In this document: one piece after another, positions 54,938 to 64,000 of the stretch | How the letters are laid out: every line of letters begins with the position of its first letter | Numbering within the stretch: the first letter of the stretch is position 1 | DNA from: Cinnamomum chago | Taxonomy: Eukaryota; Streptophyta; Magnoliopsida; Laurales; Lauraceae | Reading direction: 5' to 3' | Assembly (NCBI GenBank): GCA_038049695.1 | Contig: CP142453.1 | Coordinates: 116,414,001 to 116,478,000, forward strand | DNA length: 64,000 bases | Program-made: the position numbers and the translations under genes | The notes under the pieces: model-generated | What the model was told of the DNA's origin: nothing | What the model saw: the letters and a program-made list of their open reading frames with translations, nothing else | Database searches by the model: none

Positions 54938-56229
54938 TGCTTTTCTCTTTGGAGGCGTGTGCTATCGATTCTTCAGCAAAAACACCAGAAGACCTTAGTC
55001 TGCGTGAACTTGCAAATTTTTGAAACAGTATGTTAGGCTAGAAGTGTTTTAGAAGTAACAGATATGTACTTCAGAAATAGATAATTTAAATGTGAGTAAA
55101 TAAATACTTCAGAACTATTCACTAACCATTATATAGATCAACATTTCCAATCAGCACCAGTACCAGTCATATTTTGAATAACATCCATAGCCAGGTTTTA
55201 ATGGATTATAATAGCTTTGTCAAGAGACGGTTATGATAAGTGGGCAATGCCATTGGGAAAGAGAATGACTAGCTTTTCTTATTTCTTCCTATTTTCAACT
55301 TCTCAAATGAGCTTATATGCTATATTTGGAGGGAAACCCACCAGAAAGAAGTTGACCAAGAGGACGGCGAAAATTTGTACTAACACTCACCAGGCATTTT
55401 CCATCAGCACATCCCCCACAGTTATATGAAACAGACCCAAAGTTATATACCCGGCAAATTGCAAATACCATGACATAGGTAGGTGACAAGCAGCAATTAC
55501 ATGTCTACTACAATCGCTGTCTCAGGCCTTGAAGGCCACCGCCCATTAAGTGGGCTACACAACTACCAGCATATGAGGCGTTCACCAAAAGAGAAAAAAA
55601 CAAAGAAGACCCTCTAGCATATGAGGCTTCAAAACAACTGTCCAGACAAGTTAAGTCTGTTAGTCCAGATTAATTAATAGTCGTTTTCATGAGTCTTCTT
55701 ACAATAAGATGTTTCACTTCCTTAATGTAGAAATGCAGTGAAAGGTTTTAAAACACCTTTTCTTTTTGGTAAAAGAGCAAGTCCCCAGTTGACAGACTTG
55801 AAGCATCAAAGGAGTGTATTTTCTTTTCTACTTTAGGATGTCATAAAATATAACAGAATACAGTAAAACAAGAAAAATATAATAATACATAATAGGGCAG
55901 GGTAGATGCTACAAAGTAAAAGTGATGCATATTAAACTGCAGAACTAGTGTTTAAAAGACAATATAAGGCAGCTGCCAAAATTGTTAAATCATGACTGAT
56001 ACCGCAGTATTGTTTGTAACGGCCTGACGAATTTTGTCATGGCCCCAAAACAGAGCTAATTCATTTTACAGATTCACATTTAGTAAAAACCATCTTTACA
56101 ATTACCAGTTAAAAACACTAATCTAATTTCAATCTTATTACTACTTTAGACTACTTTAGGTAACCACCTACGAGACAAATAGCTAGTTAATAAGGTGTTT
56201 AATGGAGTTCTAAGACGAAACAAATGCCC

Positions 56230-56420
56230 AATCAATTTATTCATGACCAAAATAAATCGTACAAAGACAGAATATATAAATTGCAACTTCAATGGGGAAT
56301 GCAGAGAGATGTGACAAAACTAATGCCATCTATATAATCAATTTATTCATGACCAAAATAAATCGCAAAAAGAAAGAATATATAAATTGCAACTTCAATG
56401 GGAAAGTGCAGAGAGATGTT
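56230..56420. repeat. 106-bp-period direct duplication
   Basis: AATCAATTTATTCATGACC...GAGAGATGT at 56230-56312 recurs at 56336-56419 with few changes, just at the start of the LINE remnant. Confidence 0.75.
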
Positions 56421-58090
56421 ACTCACGTGAGAATTGAAGATCAAGAGATACTACAAAGAGAGTCCTTCCAATGCCTGGGCTCTCTAATATGTGAGGATGG
56501 GGAGATTGGAGGATGTCGAACATAGAATAAGGTTCAGTTTGGCGTGTCTAATTTTTGTGTCTTATTGTCTTTAAACTGATTCAAACAGTTTTTAGCATGT
56601 TTGGATGTAATGTTTACTGTGCCCATTCCAAATGGATAATAGACAATATGACTCTGTTTGAAGGAGGGAAAAGCAGCAGAATTGAAACAGATGGATTGGT
56701 CTTATCCGGGCAGACACTAACTTGGACGGTGATTTTTCCATCACCGTTGTTTTAATTTTTTGTGAATATCCGAGACCCAAAACATTAATCAGAACCATTA
56801 GAATCATTCATAAGGCCCAAAACGGCCCACATACCAAATTTAAACCGTTGGTCCATCTCGGTTCTTGAGATTTGTGCAAAACATGGAATAACCACACATC
56901 AATTTTTCTAGGCTACTGTGGGGGCCACAATCACAATCCAGCTCATTAATCTTCTTTGAATTATTGAAAACAGCTGTGCATAAAATTTTCAGCCTCACAT
57001 TTGACTTATAGCTACCCAAAATCAAGAAGCATCTTAGCACCGTTGATATCACATGTGGTACTATGAAAGTAGAAAAATAAATTGACACTGGACAGTCCCT
57101 TTTTTGTTTTTCCCTTGAATTTCAGACCCATAAACCACCATCCATACCGTTGAATAGCTGGAGGAGTGTAAGAACTACTATGTGATCAAATTTGACCCAT
57201 TGATCTATCAAGGATCTCGACCAATTTGCCAAAACACGTGGATTGTCATTTCGGTTTTTATGAATTCTAAATTATTCTGGGCCACTAAATGAAGATCCAA
57301 ACCGCCTATAGTCATTAAAATGTGGAACACGTGTTTGAGATAAAATTTCAACCATTGGATGATCACAGATCTTGAGATATTTGCAAAATGCCCAGACCAT
57401 TAAATCTATTTTTACATGTGTCTTACCAAGCAGTCTATTTTTAAAATATCTATGTCTTACCAAACAGTCTATTTGTAAAATATCGATTTCAAACCGCTCC
57501 ATTTGAAATAGATCTATATCATACAGATCTGTTTCGTAAAGATAAGATTTGCCAAACAAGCCCTAAGTTGAAGTAGAGACTTATTTCTAGAGTGTTTTGC
57601 AACCAAAACATACCAATAAGATTGAAGGAAATATTTTACAAGAGAACAAGTAGTCTAGCTATGATCTATAGAGAAAAAGGTTGGCCAATTAGGAAACAAT
57701 GCATGCATAAAATAAGTTTAGTAAAGATGAAAAATGTTAAGATGAATGGGTGGTAAAACTAGGAAAGATATAATCAGAAATAAGAGCATTTGGGAGCATT
57801 TAGAGGTAGCATCAATAGGTGATAAATTAAAAAAGACTCATCTAAGAAAATAGGGACATGTCCAGCATTGGCCAACAATGTTGCCATGAGGAAAGCTTTC
57901 TCTGTGAAAGTAGTAGGCACCTCAAGAAAATAGAGTACGCTAAAAGGACATGGATTGAAGTAGTAAAAATAAATCTGAAGAAGTACAACCTATCCGAGGA
58001 TTTGGCCGAAGATAGGCTAGAATGGAGAAACAAACTTTATGTAACTGACCCCAACATAGTTGGGACAAGGTTTTGATGATGATGATGAAT
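56400..58090 (+). mobile_element. LINE remnant (3' part of reverse-transcriptase ORF), split by a DNA element
   Basis: Plus-strand translation 56415-56530 gives VRIEDQEILQRESFQCLGSL, and after the insert 57564-58073 gives pieces such as VFCNQNIPI, KRTWIEVVKINLKKYNL and the terminal DPNIVGTRF stop. This C-terminal block, with TGATGATGATGATG straight after the stop (58074-58090), is the common 3' end of a plant non-LTR retroelement. Multiple stops make it dead. It is not related to the LINE ORF1 at 86-1600. Confidence 0.75.
56531..57563. mobile_element. Harbinger/Tourist-like element (1033 bp) inside the LINE
   Basis: Left end GGTTCAGTTTGGC, right end inverse of GGGCTTGTTTGGC; TAA flanks both sides (56528-56530 and 57564-57566), the Harbinger target. 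The body holds about three diverged units, each with an AAATTTRAACCRTTGG-like and a GATCTTGAGATATTTGCAAAA-like block (about 56837, 57180, 57345). No transposase. Confidence 0.6.
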
Positions 58091-58377
58091 GATAATAGCT
58101 AATGTTTTAACTAGTAAAAAAACCCTGAAACAGTGAACTTCCAAACGATACAAAAAGGTTGGAAAGTTGTCTTTTGTTGCTTGGATAACAGTAAGATATC
58201 TCCTTTGTTATAGAGAGAAGGGATGTGGAGTTCAAACCTGTTATACTCCCATACGTAGTCCCATTGCAACTGGGCGTTGCATCAAAATTACAAAAAAAGA
58301 AAAGGGAAAGCCAAAGACTATTTCCAATCCAATTCATGTCCACAACAACTGGTTCAAGGAAAATTCATTTCCGATAA

Positions 58378-58420
58378 TGGTGTGTGCGCGTGCGCGCAGG
58401 GAGAGAGAGAGAGAGAGCAC
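58378..58420. repeat. Alternating GTGTGTGCGCGTGCGCGC plus (GA)n
   Basis: Eighteen alternating purine-pyrimidine bases (potential Z-DNA) run into a (GA)9 microsatellite. Confidence 0.7.
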
Positions 58421-58439
58421 CAATTTTTGTAGCAGTGTA

Positions 58440-58800
58440 AAAGAAGGAAAATGTTCTATGAGCGGACTACATGTGCAGTCCAACTTTATGGAGCCCACTT
58501 AGGCCCACCTTTTATCAGTGATCAGTGCATCCCCTTTGATTATATTCTTATCCCATGATCCAGCATCAGGCCAAATTTTACACTTATTGAACCTGCACTC
58601 ATCATTGGACTAAAACAGAAAAAATCTATGGTTAAGATGCCATTAAACTTTTAAGGCTATTAAATCAAGGGCTAGGATAATCTGATGGGGCTGATTTTTT
58701 TTGCCCCACTTTGCCCATAAGGAGACCTTTCCATCTACCTTCCTCCCATGGACAGAAAGTCACCTAAGAGGGCTCCACGAGCTAAACCGCGTCGCATATA
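58440..58800. repeat. Dispersed repeat shared with 30570-30960
   Basis: Second member of the GCCCACTTAGGCCCACC / AGTGCATCCCC family; see the entry at 30570 for the shared blocks. Confidence 0.45.
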
Positions 58801-59159
58801 AGCAGTATGTAGTATGTTCGTAGAAAATTCTCCATAAGAATATAACATTTTTTTTTATATATATAATCACATTTGAGAGCTTTCTTAATCAATCTGAGAA
58901 ACATAGGAAAACAAGTCAACTAACCAATGATTTGGTTATAGGAGTCATTATGTAGTGGGTTTAGATGTATTTATGAAAAATGGGAAAAAGATACAAAGAA
59001 AAAAACAAAGGAAAGGGGAGCTTTAAGAATTTATGATCAAGAGTATCACGTGAACAAAGACCTGCAATTTTGGTTGCGTGTCATCTTACATATGATGCTA
59101 CCAAAGTCTTCTTGATTCAACAGTTTAAAATTTTCATAATAAGTTACAACAATTTTTCG

Positions 59160-59255
59160 TTTCTTTTTTTCCTTTTTTTCTTGCTAATATGACTTGAACA
59201 TGCAACTTCAAGGTTGCAATATTGAGAACCTTCCACTGTGCCACGAGCTCGTCAT
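59160..59255 (-). mobile_element. Short SINE (minus strand)
   Basis: Minus strand: box A TGGCACAGTGGAAGG, box B TGTTCAAGTC 45 bases later, then an A-rich tail (plus T-runs at 59161-59180). About 95 bases long. Different from the 40.7-kb family. Confidence 0.55.
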
Positions 59256-59444
59256 AAGGTACAATAGTACAAGCACAAAAAGAAAAGGAAGACATGTCAA
59301 AAAGATACAACATGGAAAGGTGCGACGCATACTACATGAAGAAGCTTCTATAATCTTTTCTCTCAATAAAACCCAGAAGAAATCATTTTGCCAAAAATAC
59401 GACGATAGGTGTCTTGTCTTTCAAGCTTCAACACGTGAATATCA

Positions 59445-60006
59445 AGGGTCGTTTTTCTTTTACACATGGGATTTGTAAATGGGGTTTACATATGTAAAAT
59501 TTGCATATGTGAATTTTACATATGTACAATTTACACATGTTAAACATTATACCATGTTTGTTTGAAAGAACCATTTTCACATGAATAAATGTTGAACTGT
59601 TCGGATTACATATAACAAATGTTTATTATCTCAAAATCTATGAATACTTAAGAAATGAAACTAAACATTTTGGGGTTTAAGAGGTCTAAATTTTTTTATT
59701 TTTTGAATGGTTCCAATTAAGATTTTGGGGCCACATGAGTTGCAAAAAATAAAGGACGATGATAGGTTTTGAAACCACAACATGTCAAACAAGTAACTTG
59801 TACTTGCACTTCTCTAGCCATAGAGGTGTGTAACACTTTCACACCTCTTTTCATGTGCGTAAATTTTCATATGAAAATGGCATGATTACACCCTTTTCAC
59901 ACCTCATGTACGCATGTGATGCCTAAATAGGAAAAATAAACATAAGCATGCGTAAATGTTATGCATGTGCATCATTTACATAAATGGGTGCAAACAAATA
60001 ACCCCT
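59445..60006. mobile_element. MITE of about 560 bp rich in TTTACATATGTAAA
   Basis: The left end AGGGTCGTTTTTCTTTTACA is the imperfect inverse of the right end (AGGGGTTATTTGTTTGCACC). The interior contains several TTTACATATGTAAA palindromes and TCACACCT motifs. No target duplication is readable. Related to 45511-45700. Confidence 0.55.
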
Positions 60007-60009
60007 AAA

Positions 60010-61140
60010 TAAAAACCGAACATTTTAGCTTCCCCATAGCCATTCAAGATTTTAACAATTTATTTACAACGTTAGTATATCATCTAAAAGTAAATGTAGA
60101 CCTCTTAACATAGGGCACTATGTTGGAACCCGACCATCAACCAAGAATATTATTTGATTTACTCAAGAAGGTTTTCTTCTTGATAATTGATGGCACAGTC
60201 TGCTTCTTCTCATAACAGAAATTCTCAAAGATAGGCATATATGAGTATGGGGTTGATTGGCCCATTATTTTAAAGAAAAACAGCCACCGTTCTGTAGGTG
60301 AAGACAGTAATGGAAAAAAAGGACTTTTTAGATGTCTTAGGTCTTAATTTCAACAGAATCTCGTTAGTCATATGAAAAAGTACTTTGCAGCAACATTTCC
60401 CAGAAAAGGATAAAAATAAATAACGCCGCCAATTTGTTATAACTGCCAGTCCAAAGCCCAAACTAAGGAGGGTTGTGCCAGTGTAAAAGTTTTGTCACAA
60501 CAACAACACAACAGATGCTGACATATATGGGAAGCAAGGATACCGTGAGTAACATGAATAAAATGGTAGATATTCTGAAATTCACAAACTTTAGACATGG
60601 GAACCGTAATAGCTCAACTTAAAATTTACCCATACAATAATTGGTACCAACCTATATCTTCATAGTTTGATTTCAGTATTCCTCAGCTACACATCCTACT
60701 TCCATAATTTTGTTAAATTAGGAAATCTCAACAGCATTTTCCCAAATTATATCGAACATCGCATATCGATGACACAATTCCCTTTCTTGCATTTTTATTA
60801 TTAAGACTGTCTTGTGCTCTATTCTAATCATCCAATAGTGCACTGTCACTACAACCATTGTAACATTCCAACTGAGAAAATTTTAAGAAATCACTATCCA
60901 TTTCATAATTAGTTTAACAGGAACCATGTGCAAGTAAACTGTGAACACAATTAAGAACCCAACAATTCTACCATGCCATGTCCCCCAAATCCAATATATG
61001 CTTCTAAAAATGCACAAAATCTTTAGTATTTGAGATGATTAACATGATACCAAAACAAGAACTAAGATAAACAAACAAATGAAAAGATGCAAGAGAAGTT
61101 CCTAAACATAACAAAAAGAGGAGATTGAGAAGAACTGCTT
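60010..61140. other. AT-rich intronic sequence
   Basis: No coding or repeat feature recognised; within the inferred leader intron of the GIL1-like gene. Confidence 0.4.
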
Positions 61141-61150
61141 GTGCTTGTAC

Positions 61151-61203
61151 CTATTGTATCTATCGCATGTCAGTGATGGAAGCAGCCCCACAAACATAAT
61201 ATC
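61151..61203 (-). other. Candidate non-coding leader exon 2 of the GIL1-like gene
   Basis: On the minus strand a 53-bp segment is bounded by a strong acceptor (TTTTGGTTGCAG) and donor (ATAG before GTACAAG). It contains ATGs with short frames, so it would be leader sequence. Confidence 0.45.
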
Positions 61204-61316
61204 CTGCAACCAAAAGATTCAACAAAGGAAACCTTCATTTGGGATTCCATTTTTTTCAGTTCTCAATTCAGAATGTATCGTAGATTAACGGAAACGAAAG
61301 GGAATAAAAGAGTTAC

Positions 61317-61460
61317 CAGATGTTTAGGGTTTCGTCTTTTTTTTTTTTTTTTTGTGGCTCGGCCTTCTCTCTCTCTGTGTGAGGAAAGAGGGACTGAGCC
61401 GAAATGGTCTCTTCTGTACACCGCGGGATCTCCGTTTGCTTTCTGCACTCGCTTCTGTTT
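61317..61460 (-). other. Candidate first leader exon with telo-box-like motif
   Basis: Minus strand: a CT/GA-rich leader with AAACCCTAAAC just before a donor (CATCTG before GTAACT at 61316), typical of a plant transcription start. An A17 run lies within it. The 5' limit is a guess. The next exon downstream on this strand is 61151-61203. Confidence 0.45.
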
Positions 61461-62189
61461 GGGTTGGGGCCCACTGATATGATCAAAGAATTGAAAGCCA
61501 AGATTTACGGTGATTCATAATTGAAAATTGATCTCTGATGGTACAATTGTTTGGGAACTGATATGATTGCATGGGGTATCTTTCTTTGTCTTCAAGGGTG
61601 GAGAATTGAGAGTTGAGAATCCATTGGAGAGAGAGAGAGGTACTTTAATTATGGTCCTGGGGTTCATGCTACCTTAGTCTGGGTGACTAAACTGTGTTAA
61701 AATATGAGAAGACACAAATGGGTTGTCAATGATTAAAAGAAGAAAAATGATGGAGCAGTTGAATCATGAATGGTGCTAAGCAAATTCTTATATAAATGAT
61801 GTCTGTATTATGTTTTTTAGTTATGGTGGAAGCTGCCAAGCCTTTGGATCCAATGTAAGTATGGGTAGTGTTTTTTTTTCTTTTTTCTGATTCCTCCGGG
61901 CCTAAAGAAAAGTCGAGTAAAATACCATATAGCTACAGTGGTTTAAAAACTTGGATTGTGTCTCCCAAACTCACCTACTGAGTCAAGGAAAGCTACTCGG
62001 GTTGGGTAGGAGAGACTACTCACTCTAGTTAGTTAGTTAGTTCGGGGGACTTTTTGTTACGGTGTATTTGTGTGACAAGAGGACTCCACATTAGAAAGAA
62101 AAATATTATCATTTCTTGTGCAGTTCGTTGTATCCTTATTTTGTGCAATACATTAAGAGGATTTAGATTTCTTATGATAAAGGTAGGAA

Positions 62190-62566
62190 TAGGGTTGTTT
62201 ATGGGCAGGGCTGAGAAATATCTAGATCTAGCCTAACTTACATGGTCCCTAGCCCGGCTCGACATTATAAGAAAATGAAAAGCTACCTTAATGTCTTTAC
62301 TTGTAGCTCAATTGGTGTGTTGGTGTTTGTGCATGTGAAATCTTACCTGTCTGAGTCCTCAGTATTTTAACTCTCGCTTTCATTATTTTTTTAGTCGGGC
62401 CGGGCTGAGCTTGGGCTTTATTCCACTATATACAAGCACAGCCCATCTATTAACTGGACCTAAATAAATAAACCAAGCCCGACCCAGGCACAAGAACATA
62501 AGGCCCAAGCCAGGGCCAAACCGGGCTGGTCTGGGCTTGGGCCCACCCAGTCCATCAACACCCCTA
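62190..62566. mobile_element. hAT-type MITE (377 bp) with 8-bp duplication and nested SINE
   Basis: Starts TAGGGTTGTTTATGGGC, ends with the inverse of TAGGGGTGTTGATGGAC. Flanks GGTAGGAA (62182-62189) and GGTGGGAA (62567-62574) differ at one base. The interior has GGCCCAAGCC-type composition. A tRNA-like unit lies at 62300-62395. Confidence 0.7.
62300..62395 (+). mobile_element. SINE-like unit inside the hAT element
   Basis: TGTAGCTCAATTGGTGTG is a near-perfect tRNA box A region. TGTCTGAGTCCTC 50 bases later stands in for box B. A T-rich tail follows. It could be part of the hAT body instead of a separate insertion. Confidence 0.4.
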
Positions 62567-62938
62567 GGTGGGAATGTAAAATTCCTCTCCATTGGAAATA
62601 GAAATCCATGGGTGGGTACGGAAGGACATGGTAGTGACTAGTGGAGCGGAAGACTTTTAGCAAAGATAAGGGTCATTTTTATTAGATATAGGTCTGGGAT
62701 TAACCATCTAGTAATACCCCCAACTTGGCCATTTGGCCGTGAGGGAAGAAATGAGGTCAAAATCCAGAAAATGGTTTTCAAAGCTCTTCTCAAATCCATC
62801 TAAAAGTGAGAGGTGTTGGACCGTGTGGGCCTGATGGGCCCAACACGATTTGCCCATTCTCTCTCTTTAAAGATGGATAGCGGTTGGAAAAAAAAACTCA
62901 ATTCTGGCCTTAGGAGAAGCCACGTCAACTTCTTAGGT

Positions 62939-63110
62939 CCCATTTGTGAACGTGTTCCTTGAATGTGTGTTTTTGGAAACACACACGTGTCTTTTCAATA
63001 AAATGTGTCCCTTTTTGGAGCCCATTTGTGAACTTGTCTTTTTAAAATTACAGGTGAGCCTTTTCAATAAAATGTGTCTCTTGGGCCCATTTGTGTGGTT
63101 GTGACCCGAT
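62939..63110. repeat. Diverged tandem repeat (about 82 and 65 bp spacing)
   Basis: CCCATTTGTG begins units at 62939, 63021 and 63086. CTTTTCAATAAAATGTGTC recurs at 62992 and 63060. Confidence 0.7.
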
Positions 63111-64000
63111 TCAAAGGGATGCCTTCCAACTCTATAAATTAAGGTGATTTTCAAAGTTTTTATATAGTATTCAAAATGAGAGCAAAAATGCATGCGAATC
63201 ATTTGTTTTTAAAATGAAACGTGTATGCTGACATGGATTTTGAGGGAAGAAAGATGTTTGATTTTCATAACTTTTTGGTTGATTTAATTTTTTTTTTTTT
63301 TTTGGTTATAACTGGATTTATATAAAATGGATATTAGTTTTAATATGTTATTCAAGTCGCACGAGACTTAACGTGTGTACCCCAAGGGGGCTTCATGCTA
63401 GTAAGCCATAAAGATAAGGTAAAAGTAAATCCCTTATACCAAGCACACGTTTAGCATAATCCGGAGCTGTTTCTCCTGCGTTCATGGTGAAATCCACCCC
63501 TCCTTGGAATGCTATTTATATGGCATGAAAGACTCAATGTGAAACACAGAGAATGAAATACAAAGTAGAAGGGGTCGTGTGAGAAACCATATCGCCGGCT
63601 ATCACCAGCCTCACGGCATTCTCTCTAGATCACGCAGACGCACGCTGGGCTTTCAAGAGGGGCGCACAGGATGGCATAGCCCACTTGCAACCTTGCTGAG
63701 GGCTATAAATCTGCTGGTGTGGGCAATGTCCCAGTTAAAAGAATTTACTGGCTAGGACATCCTATACAATATATTGCCATCAACTGGACAGGAAAGGAGA
63801 GAATGGTTATCTATCACATTCATCACATGAAATGCAGGGGAATGCAATTGCTAGCACCACCTGATGAGCCAGAATTAAACCGCCATAGTCTTGCACTTAT
63901 TTGCTAGATCAATACATCAGCTCCCTTTACGGGAACTATAGGATACTGGACTCCCAACCTGAGCAATCAAACACAGCACAACAGACCCCACACATCATGC
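63111..64000. other. Unassigned end of window
   Basis: A GC-richer stretch from about 63480 has a GGCTATAAATC motif (about 63701) and a short open frame (63719-63907) without a recognisable family. It may be the edge of a retroelement or gene that continues beyond the window. Confidence 0.3.

Larger units (their letters stand above)
54971..61150 (-). other. Inferred long 5'-leader intron of the GIL1-like gene
   Basis: A minus-strand acceptor candidate (TTTTTGCTGAAG) ends at 54971 and the donor GTACAAGC begins at 61150. Within lie a LINE remnant, a Harbinger-type element, a SINE and a MITE, with no other gene. The donor and exon edges are good; that they join to 54970 is inference. Confidence 0.4.

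Noticed and set aside
62303-62370. A true tRNA gene
   Set aside because: Only the box A region is tRNA-like; no cloverleaf or proper box B can be drawn, so it is listed as SINE-like.
1-64000. CRISPR arrays, operons, bacterial promoters, rRNA genes
   Set aside because: None seen; the window is a plant nuclear region and the tandem repeats found have no regular spacer structure.

Overview
This is nuclear DNA from a flowering plant. The genes are plant-only families: a RING-H2 ATL protein, a SAUR, two pectin methylesterase/invertase inhibitors, a GIL1/DUF641 protein, a plant BAG5-type co-chaperone and an ABA 8'-hydroxylase relic. Introns are canonical GT-AG, spacers are AT-rich, and most of the 64 kb is transposon debris (CACTA, hAT, Mutator-like, Harbinger/Tourist, Copia, LINE, SINE). 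I cannot name the species. Gene density is low: five ordinary intact genes, one chimeric open reading frame, one tentative new gene and two clear pseudogenes.

Layout. 86-2125 (minus) is a 679-codon ORF that joins an IQ+BAG co-chaperone to a LINE ORF1 protein (DUF4283 plus zinc knuckle). 2.5-5.6 kb holds two adjacent copies of one TIR element; the first contains a solo LTR with a perfect 5-bp target duplication. 6.8-7.6 kb and 10.6-10.9 kb carry two different CACTA termini. After the second come an eIF5B gene fragment (12.1-14.3 kb) and a CYP707A gene fragment (15.5-16.4 kb). Both keep introns but carry frameshifts or a stop. The CYP707A fragment is cut by a probable solo LTR. 17.3-24.4 kb has no gene that I can see. 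A SAUR gene lies at 24.8 kb and an ATL E3 ligase at 29.4-29.9 kb (minus). A possible three-exon gene starts at 33.0 kb. 36.1-39.8 kb is a pair of Copia 3' halves facing each other in inverted orientation, with a MITE inserted in the reverse transcriptase. Two PMEI genes at 44.1 kb (plus) and 51.4 kb (minus) point at each other across a Mutator-like element, a 79-bp tandem array and an hAT element. 53.7-54.9 kb (minus) codes for a GIL1-like protein. Its likely non-coding leader exons are near 61.2-61.5 kb, which gives a roughly 6-kb leader intron filled with a LINE, a Harbinger element, a SINE and a MITE. The last 2.5 kb has an hAT element with a nested SINE-like unit, a short tandem repeat and unassigned sequence.

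Functionally the genes are independent plant loci, not an operon or cluster. The only related neighbours are the two PMEI genes, which act in the cell wall or apoplast. The most unusual items are the BAG-LINE fused frame, the gene-fragment block beside a CACTA end, and the series of precisely dated nested insertions with readable target-site duplications.
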